The position numbers and the translations under genes were made by a program. From NCBI GenBank assembly GCA_963677825.2, contig CAXXEF010000001.1, forward strand, positions 1-64,000: DNA of 64,000 nt, given 5' to 3'. The notes beneath the pieces were generated by a model that saw only the letters and a list, made by a program, of their open reading frames with translations, was not told the origin of the DNA and did no database searches. Shown one piece after another: positions 43,516 through 52,396 of the stretch. This DNA is from Sporobacter sp963677825 (lineage in GTDB: Bacteria > Bacillota > Clostridia > Oscillospirales > Oscillospiraceae). Numbering within the stretch: position 1 is the first letter of the stretch; the number at the start of each line of letters is the position of its first letter.

Positions 43516-44355
43516 TTGCCGGTATTAATAGCACTGCTACTTGGGTTGCTGCAAGGGCTGACCGTGTTTCTGCCGATTTCTGAAACCGGACATCGGGCCT
43601 TGCTTTACAATCTGTTCGGTTTAGATGTGCCGGAAGGACATGGGGTTTTTACGCTGCTGATGCATATCAGTACACTCATTTCGATCAGCCTCGTTTACCG
43701 GCGCGAGCTGAGCGCGGTCTTAAGTGACGGCGCAGATTTTCTGCGCGGCCGCATACCCGACGACCCTGTCAGTGAAGGGCGGATGTCGGGGCCGATGCGT
43801 CTGCTCATTCTTGTCGTTATTGGTACGCTGCCGCTCGTGCTGTCGGTACCGTTCAGCGCGCGTATCGGCGCACTGACGGCCTATACCGTATTCGTCAGCG
43901 CGGCGATGATCCTGACCGGCGTCATCTTGTTCGTATCGGACAAGCTTATCGTCACCGGACGGCGCACCGAGCGGACGATGACCGGTGTCGATGCGCTGTT
44001 TATCGGCCTCGCGCAGGCCATTGCGCTTATTCCGGGCGTGTCGCGTATCGGCGTGACGACGTCTGTCGGTCTTGTACGCGGATTCGGTAAGGATTTCTCG
44101 GTGCGCTTTGCGGTGTTTTTATCACTGCCAAGCGTGCTTGTGTCGATAGTCGTGTCGTTATTCTCGGCGTTTAAGGACGGACTGCAACTGACATCCTTTT
44201 TCTCATACCTGATCGGATTTATCGTTTCGATAGCGGCGGGGTATCTCGCGCTGCAGACGTTCCGTATTTGCGTGCGCAAGCGCAAGATGCGGTATTTTGC
44301 AGTTTACCTGTTCGTCGTTGGTATCGTTATGATTATTCTGAATTATATTGTCTAA
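43516..44355 (+). CDS. uppP: UppP/BacA-family membrane protein with altered catalytic motif
   Basis: 279 residues, about eight membrane helices, TTG start after TTGGGGGGA. It has the two UppP motifs in changed form. Motif 1 is QGLTVFLPISETGHRAL where active enzymes have EGLTEFLPISSTGH, so both conserved Glu and one Ser are lost while His is kept. Motif 2 is PGVSRIGVTTS, with Arg kept. UppP recycles undecaprenyl pyrophosphate for cell-wall synthesis; loss of the Glu thought essential suggests a different activity or a non-catalytic role. It lies 15 bp before ftsK. Confidence 0.85.
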   Translation: MPVLIALLLGLLQGLTVFLPISETGHRALLYNLFGLDVPEGHGVFTLLMHISTLISISLVYRRELSAVLSDGADFLRGRIPDDPVSEGRMSGPMRLLILVVIGTLPLVLSVPFSARIGALTAYTVFVSAAMILTGVILFVSDKLIVTGRRTERTMTGVDALFIGLAQAIALIPGVSRIGVTTSVGLVRGFGKDFSVRFAVFLSLPSVLVSIVVSLFSAFKDGLQLTSFFSYLIGFIVSIAAGYLALQTFRICVRKRKMRYFAVYLFVVGIVMIILNYIV

Positions 44356-44370
44356 CAGCTGAGGTGTTAT

Positions 44371-47004
44371 ATGGCTCAGACGAAAAGTAAGAAAAAAAGC
44401 ACGGCGACCACCCGTAAAACGCCGCCAAAGCAGACACCGGCGTCCGCGTCAGGCCGATCAACGGCCGCGGCGCGCCGCGCGCGCAACCGAGAAATCGGCG
44501 CGATTGCACTGTTGCTGCTCGGCGTGTTTTCGTTGATCGGTTACTTCAGCGCAAGCGGCGTTTTCATCGGATTCTTCGCTAATCTACTTAAAGGCCTCGT
44601 CGGATGGGGCTTTTTTGCCGTGCCGCCGTCGCTCGTGCTCGCGGCGTTTGTTCTGCTGTTTCATCGAGGACGGCCGGTTCGTTTACGCGTGTTGTGTACA
44701 CTGATGCTGCCGATAGCCGTCGGCTCGATCGGGCATTTGTTTTTCAGCAAGCTGACGTACGAGATTTCATTGCACATGTTCGAGCCGTTGTGGGCAGCCG
44801 GTACGTCGCTAAGCGGCGGCGGTGCCATCGGCGGCGGACTGTCTGAAACGTTTACATACCTGTTCAGTAAAGCCGGCGCGGCCGTCTTGCTGATTGCCGC
44901 GGCGCTGACGCTGCTGCTTATTGCGCTCAATAAGACGATTGCTAGCATTGTCGAGGCCATCCGACGTACGGCCGAGGCGCGCCGCGCTAGTCTGGCACTG
45001 TACGAGGAGACGGCACCGGAACTGGAACCGGCTGTTCCGCCCAGGTATAAAAAGCCGACGCCACCGCCGGCGCCGCCAAAACGCGGTCGGCGTAAGGTGA
45101 TTGACATCCCGATGGACGATCCCGACGTACAGCCGTCGGCCAATCCGCTCGGTGAAGCAAAGTCTGAGCCGTTATACAATTCAAAGCCACGCGTCGTGAC
45201 ACCCGACGCGGTACTGAACCCGACACCGACGCCGGTGCCAGCGCAAGAGCCGGCGCCGTCGGCCCAGCAAGAAACGCAGCAGGACGTGCCGCTTGACATC
45301 CCGTTTATGGAAAAGCGTCCGGGTAAGCCGGCGGAGAAGCCGGTTGTTGACAAGACGCCGGTAGTCGATAAAACGCCGGTAGTCGATAAAACACCGGCAG
45401 CGAAAAAGCCGGAATCATCCGAAACGGACAAGGACGTATTTACGGTACCCGACACGGCCGACGGGGACAAGTCCAAACAGAAATATGCCTATCCGCCGCT
45501 CGACCTGCTGGCTGCCGGCTCCGCTTCGGGCCGTCAGGACGGGACGGAGGAAGTCCGCCTGACAATCGACCGCCTACAGGCGGCGTTTCGCAGCTTCGGC
45601 ATCAACGTACGCGTCACGAGTTATACCCGCGGGCCGACGGTCACGCGGTACGAGGGCGAGCTGGAGGCCGGTGTTAAGCTCAACCGCCTGACGAGCCTTG
45701 CCGACGACATCGCACTGTCGCTCGGCGCCAACGGCGTGCGCATCGCTGCGATGCCCAACAAGATTTCGACGGTCGGCATCGAGGTGCCCAATAAGCTCGT
45801 CAGCAAGGTCAACCTGCGCGACATTATCGATTCGCCGGAATTCAAGCGTGCGCCGTCAAAACTGACGTTTGCCATCGGTAAAAACATCGGCGGTGAGGCG
45901 ATTGTGGGCGATATCTCAAAGCTGCCGCATATGCTCGTAGCCGGTACGACCGGCTCGGGTAAGTCCGTCTGCCTCAACTCGCTTATTCTGAGTATTCTTT
46001 ATAAGGCGACGCCGGAGCAAGTCCGGTTTATCATGATCGACCCGAAAATGGTCGAGTTTCGTGTATATAATGGCATCCCGCATCTGCTTGTACCGGTCGT
46101 CACCGAGGTTAAAAAGGCCGCCGGCGCATTGCAATGGGCCGTTGTAGAGATGATGAAACGCTATCGGCTCTTTTCTGAGTCAAACGCGCGCGATATATCC
46201 AGCTATAACAAGCTGATGGCCAAGTCCGACGAGGGCGAAACAATCCCGCAGATCGTTGTTGTTATCGACGAGCTGGCCGATCTTATGCTCACAGCCGCCA
46301 AAGAGGTCGAGGAATCGGTCTGCCGTGTCGCACAGATGGGCCGCGCGGCCGGCGTGCATCTTGTCATCGCCACGCAAAGCCCGCGTGCCGACGTTATTAC
46401 CGGCCTGATGAAGGCGAATATACCATCGCGTATTTCACTGAAGGTGTCGAGCGCGCTCGAGTCGCGCATCATTCTCGACGCCGGCGGCAACGCCGACAAG
46501 CTCGTCGGTAACGGCGATATGCTCTACGCGCCGATCGGTGTTAATAAGCCGATCCGCATACAAGGCACGTGGGTATCCGACGCCGAACGCGAGCAGGTCG
46601 TGAACTTCATCAAGCAAAGCGGCGAGGCGCAGTATAACGAAGACGTTATCGACCAGATCGACAAAGCCGCCGAGGGTAAGTCGTCCGGTTCGAAAGGCGA
46701 TGGCAGCAAAGCCGACGCGCCCGACCACGACGAGATGCTGCCGCAAGCTGTCGAGGTTTTCATGGAGTCGGGGCAGGCTTCTGTGTCGATGCTGCAGCGA
46801 CGGCTGAAGCTGGGCTATTCGCGCGCGGCGCGCATTGTCGATCAGATGGAGCAGATGGGCATTGTCGGGCCGTTTGAGGGCTCGAAGCCACGCCAGCTGC
46901 TCGTTACACGGCAGCAGTGGCACGAGATGCAGTACGTGCAGGGCACCGCGCCGATCGGCGACGCGGCTGACGATACAGACGATAATGATGAATCAGCACA
47001 ATAA
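44371..47004 (+). CDS. ftsK: DNA translocase FtsK/SpoIIIE
   Basis: 877 residues. It has an N-terminal basic tail and four membrane helices (about 38-190), a Pro/Lys-rich linker (about 210-365) with VVDKTP three times in tandem, the motor (about 400-770) with Walker A AGTTGSGKSVCLNSLI, Walker B VVVIDELADLML, and a C-terminal winged-helix gamma domain (MLPQAVEVFMESGQASVSML) that reads KOPS/SRS sites. It pumps chromosomal DNA through the septum at division or sporulation. It overlaps the longest possible gltX frame but ends 38 bp before the chosen gltX start. Confidence 0.95.
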   Translation: MAQTKSKKKSTATTRKTPPKQTPASASGRSTAAARRARNREIGAIALLLLGVFSLIGYFSASGVFIGFFANLLKGLVGWGFFAVPPSLVLAAFVLLFHRGRPVRLRVLCTLMLPIAVGSIGHLFFSKLTYEISLHMFEPLWAAGTSLSGGGAIGGGLSETFTYLFSKAGAAVLLIAAALTLLLIALNKTIASIVEAIRRTAEARRASLALYEETAPELEPAVPPRYKKPTPPPAPPKRGRRKVIDIPMDDPDVQPSANPLGEAKSEPLYNSKPRVVTPDAVLNPTPTPVPAQEPAPSAQQETQQDVPLDIPFMEKRPGKPAEKPVVDKTPVVDKTPVVDKTPAAKKPESSETDKDVFTVPDTADGDKSKQKYAYPPLDLLAAGSASGRQDGTEEVRLTIDRLQAAFRSFGINVRVTSYTRGPTVTRYEGELEAGVKLNRLTSLADDIALSLGANGVRIAAMPNKISTVGIEVPNKLVSKVNLRDIIDSPEFKRAPSKLTFAIGKNIGGEAIVGDISKLPHMLVAGTTGSGKSVCLNSLILSILYKATPEQVRFIMIDPKMVEFRVYNGIPHLLVPVVTEVKKAAGALQWAVVEMMKRYRLFSESNARDISSYNKLMAKSDEGETIPQIVVVIDELADLMLTAAKEVEESVCRVAQMGRAAGVHLVIATQSPRADVITGLMKANIPSRISLKVSSALESRIILDAGGNADKLVGNGDMLYAPIGVNKPIRIQGTWVSDAEREQVVNFIKQSGEAQYNEDVIDQIDKAAEGKSSGSKGDGSKADAPDHDEMLPQAVEVFMESGQASVSMLQRRLKLGYSRAARIVDQMEQMGIVGPFEGSKPRQLLVTRQQWHEMQYVQGTAPIGDAADDTDDNDESAQ
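45343..45396 (+). repeat. Three tandem 18-base repeats in the FtsK linker
   Basis: Three copies of an 18-base unit coding for VVDKTP; copies 2 and 3 differ by one base. A simple in-frame expansion within a disordered linker, free to vary in number between strains. Confidence 0.85.
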
Positions 47005-47041
47005 CGATCCGGAAGGAGACCCGCCCGGCGGGGAAAACAAT

Positions 47042-48523
47042 ATGGCATTTAATCAGACATGGTATGACGACAACGAGGCCGCAATCCCTAAGGGCAAGGT
47101 GCGCACACGCTTCGCGCCCAGCCCGACGGGGTATATGCACGTCGGAAACCTGCGCACGGCGCTCTACGCGTATCTCATTGCAAAAAAAGAGGACGGCACG
47201 TTCATCCTGCGCATCGAGGATACCGATCAGGCGCGGTATGTTGCTGGCGCGATCGAGCTCATTTATAAAACACTCAAAGAGTGCGGTATCCTGCACGACG
47301 AGGGGCCGGACGTCGGTGGGCCTGTCGGGCCGTATATCCAATCCGACCGACGCGACCTTTATAAACAGTACGCGGATCTGCTCGTCGAAAAAGGCGGCGC
47401 CTACCGCTGCTTCTGCGGCGCAGACGATCATGAAGAAGCGGCACCGACATCGTTTTCCAAATACGACGGACGCTGCTCGCGCTTGACACAGGCTGAGATC
47501 GACGAGAAGCTCAGCGCCGGCATACCGTATGTGATCCGTCAGAAGATCCCACGCGAAGGCTCGACGACGATCAATGATATCGTTTTCGGCGAGATTACCG
47601 TCCCCAACGATAGCTTGGACGATAACGTGCTCATCAAATCGGACGGCCTGCCGACATATAATTTCGCCAACGTCGTTGACGATCATCTGATGGGAATTAC
47701 GCATGTTGTGCGCGGCAGCGAGTATCTTGCGTCGGCACCGAAGTATAATCTGCTGTACAGCGCGTTCGGGTGGGAGACGCCCGTCAATGTGCACTGTTCG
47801 CCCGTCATGCGCGACGCGCAGCATAAATTCTCCAAGCGGCACGGCGATCCGTCGTATGAAGATCTGATCGAACTGGGTTATGTTAAGGACGCGATTGTAA
47901 ACTACGTTGCGCTGCTCGGCTGGAGCCCCGGCGGTGAGCGCGAGCTGTTTACGCTCGACGAGCTGGCGGCCGTTTTCGATATCAAGGGCATCTCCAAGTC
48001 GCCTGCGATCTTCGATATCGATAAGCTGACGTATTTCAACGCCGAGTACATCCGCGCGATGCCGGGTGAAAAATTCGCGGCGATCGCGGAACCTTTTATC
48101 CGTAAAACCGTCAAAAGGGCTGACATTGACGCGTCTGAGATTGCAGCGCTTCTGCAGGCACGCTGCGAAAAGCTGACCGATATTCCTGAAAAAGTCGACT
48201 TTTTCGACGCGCTGCCGGACTATGATACGGCGCTGTATACGCATAAAAAATCCAAGACGAACGACGAAGTCTCGCTGGAAATGCTCCAAACCGTGCGCCC
48301 CGTGATCGAGTCGATTGATCCGTGGACGCAGGAGAGCATCCACAGTGCGCTGATCGGCCTGGCCGAGCGACTTGGTGTTAAAAATGCCACGCTGCTGTGG
48401 CCGCTACGGATCGCCGCGGCCGGAAAAGCCGTTACACCGGGCGGCGCGGTGGAGATCGTGCGCATCCTCGGACGGGACGAAACGCTGCGGCGTATCGACG
48501 CGGGCATCCATAAGCTGAGCTGA
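47042..48523 (+). CDS. gltX: Glutamyl-tRNA synthetase
   Basis: 493 residues from ATG 47042 (GGCGGGGAAAAC upstream). HIGH-class motif reads SPTGYMHVGNLRTAL (HVGN) and the KMSKS motif HKFSKRHGD. The zinc-type loop CFCGADDHEEAA is present. It charges tRNA-Glu; in Clostridia often also tRNA-Gln, later amidated by GatCAB (inferred). The start could be 46985, inside ftsK, but without a ribosome site. It precedes a small secreted-type gene by 12 bp. Confidence 0.95.
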   Translation: MAFNQTWYDDNEAAIPKGKVRTRFAPSPTGYMHVGNLRTALYAYLIAKKEDGTFILRIEDTDQARYVAGAIELIYKTLKECGILHDEGPDVGGPVGPYIQSDRRDLYKQYADLLVEKGGAYRCFCGADDHEEAAPTSFSKYDGRCSRLTQAEIDEKLSAGIPYVIRQKIPREGSTTINDIVFGEITVPNDSLDDNVLIKSDGLPTYNFANVVDDHLMGITHVVRGSEYLASAPKYNLLYSAFGWETPVNVHCSPVMRDAQHKFSKRHGDPSYEDLIELGYVKDAIVNYVALLGWSPGGERELFTLDELAAVFDIKGISKSPAIFDIDKLTYFNAEYIRAMPGEKFAAIAEPFIRKTVKRADIDASEIAALLQARCEKLTDIPEKVDFFDALPDYDTALYTHKKSKTNDEVSLEMLQTVRPVIESIDPWTQESIHSALIGLAERLGVKNATLLWPLRIAAAGKAVTPGGAVEIVRILGRDETLRRIDAGIHKLS

Positions 48524-48535
48524 CGGGAGAAGCCA

Positions 48536-49222
48536 ATGAGCAAGACCGTGAAGAAAATACTGATATTTCTGGCGATTTTAATCGTCATTGTGATCGCGGT
48601 TGTTTTGATTCAGATATTGCTGACAAGCAAACAGGCCGGCGATCCGTCACCGTCGCCGAGTGCGTCGGTGTCGGCAACGCCGGACGAGACAGCGTCGGCG
48701 TCGCCGAGCGATATAGCGACGCCGTCCACGCCCGCGCCGACAGATTCCGGCACGATCGAAAAGGTGTATACGATTGATGGCACGCAGTTTACCATTACGG
48801 TGCCGGGCGAATTTCTCACGTTTTCGATCGTCGCGGACGAGACGGCACTGACGTTTGGCGCAGAGCGCGGCGTGTATACGTTTTCGTCGAACGAAATTAC
48901 TGATATGCTGCTGATGATGACCTTCATTGTTGATGGGAAGGCCACGTCGCTCGCACCGTCGTTTTTAGACGCGTATATGAACTATACCAGCTTTGAGCAA
49001 TCCGGGCTGAGTGCCATCTCCGGCACGGACATCGCCGGCGAGATGATCGTCGCCGCAAACGACGAGGTGACGATGACCGCATGGCTTGTCGACATGCAAA
49101 GCGGCGTGCTGGCCGTCGTTATACAGTCGCCGGACGCTGTACAGCTGAGCGATCTGCCGGCGCTGGAGAAGGCTGTAGCGTCGATCAAGATCATTGCGCA
49201 GTCGTACGGCTACGGCTCATAG
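48536..49222 (+). CDS. Membrane-anchored extracytoplasmic protein, hypothetical
   Basis: 228 residues. One N-terminal membrane anchor (about 7-30), then a Ser/Pro/Thr/Ala-rich spacer (about 34-72), then a ~150-residue globular part of mixed alpha/beta character beginning VYTIDGTQFTITVPGEFLTF. I recognise no family. It follows gltX by 12 bp and is likely expressed with it. A terminator at 49283 follows. Confidence 0.7.
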   Translation: MSKTVKKILIFLAILIVIVIAVVLIQILLTSKQAGDPSPSPSASVSATPDETASASPSDIATPSTPAPTDSGTIEKVYTIDGTQFTITVPGEFLTFSIVADETALTFGAERGVYTFSSNEITDMLLMMTFIVDGKATSLAPSFLDAYMNYTSFEQSGLSAISGTDIAGEMIVAANDEVTMTAWLVDMQSGVLAVVIQSPDAVQLSDLPALEKAVASIKIIAQSYGYGS

Positions 49223-49282
49223 CGACCGTTAAAAAACGCGCGAAGTTTAGGCTGAGCGCCATAAATTGCATCACATACACGC

Positions 49283-49323
49283 CCCCTTTATGGTAACGAT
49301 AAATCCATAAAGGGGCTTTTTTT
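49283..49323 (+). terminator. Terminator after the gltX transcript
   Basis: CCCCTTTATGG (49283-49293) pairs with CCATAAAGGGG (49305-49315), then C and seven T. It separates the gltX unit from ypeB. Confidence 0.88.
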
Positions 49324-49349
49324 GCTGAAATTGGGATGGTGATGTGACG

Positions 49350-50708
49350 ATGAAAAAGAAGACAAAGATTGTGATTACAAGCTACGTCTTGGCGGCACTT
49401 ACCGCAATGGGCGGTTTGGCGCTGATGTTTAACGCGCGCGCGGAGGGTTACCGGCTACAGCTGGAAAACACGTATCAGCACGCATTCAGCGAGCTGGTAA
49501 CGAACGTATCCGATCTGGATAACGCGCTGCAAAAAACGCTGTACGCCGGTACGCCGTCGATGCTTGGCTCGGTGTGTACAGAGGTGTACGGCTGCGCGCT
49601 GGCAGCGCAGTATGCGCTGAGTGAGATGCCGTTTTCGAGCTACGAATACGAGAACACGGCCGGTTTCATCACACGCGCGGGCGACTACGCACTGATGCTT
49701 GCTAAAAAGGCTGGTGCAAAAGAAATGGGGTCGCAGGAAGAGCATGATAACCTCGCGTCGTTGTCGCAAACGGCGACGGTATTGGCCGGTAACCTCAACC
49801 AGCTGCGTATGGACGTTGGGATGCAGAGTATGACAGCCGCGCAGCTGAAAAGCGTATCGGAAAAAGCCGCTGAGCTTGGTGACGCTGCGACAGAGGGCAG
49901 TGTTGAGGGCAGCTTTTCACTGATGGAAGGGGAGTTTCCAGAAACGCCGTCACTCATCTACGACGGGCCGTTTTCGTCGCACATCGCCGGAATGACGCCG
50001 AAAATGATTGAAAACGAGCCGTCTGTCACCGCCGAGCAGGCGCGGAAAACAGCCGCCGATTTCATGGGGATCAATGAACGCCTTGTCAAATCCAACGGCG
50101 AACGGGCGGGTAGTCTGCCGGTGTATATGTTCTATGCCAACACCGACGGCGGTACGACGAGTATCGAGGTGACGGTGCAGGGCGGCGTCGTGGTCAGCGC
50201 GTTTAACTCGCGTATCGTTAAGCAAAGCGTCCTGACAGCGGATGAAGCCGTCGGCCTTGCTGAGCGATTCCTTAAAGACCGAGGGTTTTCGGGCATGAAG
50301 CAAAGTTATCAGATCGAAAACGGCAACACGCTGATCGTCAACTACGCGTACACCGAGCAGGATGTCGTATGCTACACCGATCTCATCAAAGTCTATGTTG
50401 CGCTCGATAACGGGAAAGTCATCGGATTTGAGGCGCAGGGTTACGTGATGCATCATACTGCGCGTACGATCCCCGAGGCAACAGTCGGCGAAGACGAAGC
50501 GCAAGCCAAGATCTCGCCGTATCTAACCGTTTTGTCGCATCAGATGGCCGTGATCCCGACAAGCGGTAAAAACGAGATCTTCTGCCACGAATTCAAATGT
50601 GAGAACACCGACGGCAGCCACTATATCGTCTATATCAACGCTGAAACAGGCCGAGAGGAAAAAATTCTGATTCTGATCGAGGATGAGACCGGTACACTGA
50701 CAATCTGA
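49350..50708 (+). CDS. ypeB: Germination protein YpeB-like
   Basis: 452 residues from ATG 49350, with GGTGATG upstream (GTG at 49344 also possible). N-terminal membrane anchor, then the helical YpeB region (LENTYQHAFSELVTNVSDLD; SSYEYENTAGFITRAGDYAL), then PepSY-type repeats in the C-terminal half (TAEQARKTAADFMGI, LTADEAVGLAERFLKD, VGEDEAQAKISPYLTV). YpeB stabilises the spore cortex hydrolase SleB, whose gene is normally adjacent but is not in this window. It supports a spore-forming host. Bounded by terminators on both sides. Confidence 0.92.
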   Translation: MKKKTKIVITSYVLAALTAMGGLALMFNARAEGYRLQLENTYQHAFSELVTNVSDLDNALQKTLYAGTPSMLGSVCTEVYGCALAAQYALSEMPFSSYEYENTAGFITRAGDYALMLAKKAGAKEMGSQEEHDNLASLSQTATVLAGNLNQLRMDVGMQSMTAAQLKSVSEKAAELGDAATEGSVEGSFSLMEGEFPETPSLIYDGPFSSHIAGMTPKMIENEPSVTAEQARKTAADFMGINERLVKSNGERAGSLPVYMFYANTDGGTTSIEVTVQGGVVVSAFNSRIVKQSVLTADEAVGLAERFLKDRGFSGMKQSYQIENGNTLIVNYAYTEQDVVCYTDLIKVYVALDNGKVIGFEAQGYVMHHTARTIPEATVGEDEAQAKISPYLTVLSHQMAVIPTSGKNEIFCHEFKCENTDGSHYIVYINAETGREEKILILIEDETGTLTI

Positions 50709-50725
50709 TACGGTATCAATGGATC

Positions 50726-50768
50726 AAACACCCCTGACGGATGCTCGTTCATCCGTCAGGGGTGTTTT
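50726..50768. terminator. Terminator after ypeB
   Basis: AAACACCCCTGACGGATG, loop CTCGTT, CATCCGTCAGGGGTGTTTT. Works on either strand. Confidence 0.88.
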
Positions 50769-50796
50769 GTGCTGTCAGGCGACGGGGCAGGGCTGT

Positions 50797-50826
50797 TCAC
50801 TATAAGTAGTCGTACAACATATGATA
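50797..50826 (+). promoter_or_regulatory. Possible mother-cell sporulation promoter (sigma-K/E-like)
   Basis: CATATGATA at 50818-50826 matches CATANNNTA, the -10 element of sigma-K promoters (also close to sigma-E), with TTCAC 17 bases upstream in the expected -35 position. It lies ~55 bases before the collagen-like gene. Confidence 0.4.
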
Positions 50827-50880
50827 TAACGGCCTTATTGTAATGTCGATTTTGCCTTAGACAATGGAGGTTTTGAATAT

Positions 50881-52278
50881 ATGTTTAAATATCGATATCT
50901 GGAGGAAGCGCCGCGCGACGGCCTGAACGCCAGGTATGCAAGGACAAAAATCTACAGCGAACAGCAAAGTGACACCGATAGATACTGCAAACAGTGCCGC
51001 GAGCGCGACCGTGATCGCAAACACGAGAAACGTTGCGATTGCGACAAGCAATACAAGCATGAAGAAAATCGCCATCCCCTAAAAAACTGTGATGGTGACC
51101 GGAACAGCAACCACAATTACAACATCAACTATAACTACAATCACAACGACTTTGGTCGCGACGAGCCTTTCGATGCCGGCTGCAGACGGCCTTGGAATGA
51201 CAATGATCAGTATCCGGATCAGCCGGAAGATGATTGGTATGACCGAGATCAAGACCGCGATCGCGACTGCGATCGATGCGGCCGCCATCCGGTTAACTGC
51301 TGCTGCATCTGCTGTGTCGGCCCCAGAGGACCGCAGGGCGACACGGGCGATACCGGCCCAACCGGCCCGCAGGGCGACACGGGCGATACCGGCCCGACAG
51401 GACCGCAGGGCGACACGGGCGATACCGGCCCGACGGGACCGCAAGGCGAAACCGGTGATACCGGCCCGACGGGACCGCAGGGCGACATCGGTGATACCGG
51501 CCCGACAGGACCGCAGGGCGACATTGGTGAAACCGGCCCGACAGGACCGCAAGGCGACACCGGCGACACCGGCCCGACAGGACGGACCGGCGACACCGGC
51601 GATACCGGCCCGACGGGACCGCAAGGCGACACCGGTGAAACCGGCCCGACGGGACCGCAGGGCAACATCGGTGATACCGGCCCGACAGGACCGCAGGGCG
51701 ACATCGGTGAAACCGGCCCGACAGGACCGCAGGGCGACACCGGCGAAACCGGCCCAACGGGACCGCAAGGCGACACGGGCGATACCGGCCCAACGGGACC
51801 GCAAGGCGACACCGGTGAAACCGGCCCGACAGGACCGCAGGGTGACACGGGTGATACCGGGCCGACAGGCCCCGTCGCGTCCTACGGGTATGTTTACCTT
51901 CTGGCGGATGATGAAACGGACACTGTCGCCGCCGGCGCAGACGTACCGTTCAGCAATAACGGGCCCCTGAGCGGCGTGACGCATACGGAGACCACAACGG
52001 ATGTCGTTGTGCCGAGTACAGGCACCTATCAGATTGACTACGGCGTCAATCTGGTTGGAGCCGCGGCAATGGCGGCGATCGCAATCGCCGTCAACGGGAC
52101 GCCGGTTCCGTCCACCAACATTTCGGCGCCAACGTCGAACGACAACCTCATCGGCACCGCCATGCTGGTGCTGGCGGCCAGCGATGTTGTGACGCTCCAA
52201 AATACCGGTGGGCTGCCGTTTGCAGTGGATCAGGATCCGAATATCGGCGCGCAGCTTAATATTATTCAAATAGCGTAG
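50881..52278 (+). CDS. Collagen-like (Gly-X-Y) surface protein, BclA-like
   Basis: 465 residues with no signal peptide. The N-terminal ~145 residues are rich in Arg/Asp/Asn with Cys clusters (NCCCICCVG at the end). Fifteen 12-residue units of the GPTGPQGDTGDT type follow (147-326), then a ~135-residue C-terminal beta-rich domain (YGYVYLLADDETDTVAAGAD ... IGAQLNIIQIA) of the C1q/TNF-like kind seen in BclA-type proteins. Such proteins form the hair-like outer layer of spores. Absence of a signal peptide and a sigma-K-like upstream site fit spore-coat assembly from the mother cell. Ends at a terminator. Confidence 0.88.
   Translation: MFKYRYLEEAPRDGLNARYARTKIYSEQQSDTDRYCKQCRERDRDRKHEKRCDCDKQYKHEENRHPLKNCDGDRNSNHNYNINYNYNHNDFGRDEPFDAGCRRPWNDNDQYPDQPEDDWYDRDQDRDRDCDRCGRHPVNCCCICCVGPRGPQGDTGDTGPTGPQGDTGDTGPTGPQGDTGDTGPTGPQGETGDTGPTGPQGDIGDTGPTGPQGDIGETGPTGPQGDTGDTGPTGRTGDTGDTGPTGPQGDTGETGPTGPQGNIGDTGPTGPQGDIGETGPTGPQGDTGETGPTGPQGDTGDTGPTGPQGDTGETGPTGPQGDTGDTGPTGPVASYGYVYLLADDETDTVAAGADVPFSNNGPLSGVTHTETTTDVVVPSTGTYQIDYGVNLVGAAAMAAIAIAVNGTPVPSTNISAPTSNDNLIGTAMLVLAASDVVTLQNTGGLPFAVDQDPNIGAQLNIIQIA
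51319..51876 (+). repeat. Collagen-type 36-base tandem repeats
   Basis: Fifteen units of 36 bases (12 codons) plus a partial sixteenth. Units differ at a few places (D/E/N, T/I); unit 8 reads GPTGRTGDTGDT. The strong periodicity keeps several other frames open, which creates false ORFs on both strands. Confidence 0.93.
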
Positions 52279-52306
52279 CGGCCCCGACGGCGCGCGCGCT
52301 GAACGG

Positions 52307-52345
52307 ACGGGAACCGCTTTCTTCGACGGAAGCGGTTCCCGTTTG
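52307..52345 (+). terminator. Terminator after the collagen-like gene
   Basis: ACGGGAACCGCTT (52307-52319) pairs with AAGCGGTTCCCGT (52330-52342), followed by TTG. Short T-run, so only moderately convincing. Confidence 0.7.
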
Positions 52346-52396
52346 CCATGCGCCGTACCGGTACGGGCGTCAGACAATGAAGCGGGTGATTATTTT

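Noticed and set aside
46904..48343. 479-codon minus-strand ORF opposite gltX
   Set aside because: The plus strand carries a full glutamyl-tRNA synthetase; the antisense translation is arginine/histidine-rich without any motif.
51079..52377. Long open frames on the minus strand and other frames across the collagen repeats
   Set aside because: The 36-base periodicity keeps several frames open at once. These frames have no ribosome sites and encode low-complexity sequence; the plus-strand frame has a coherent N- and C-terminal domain.
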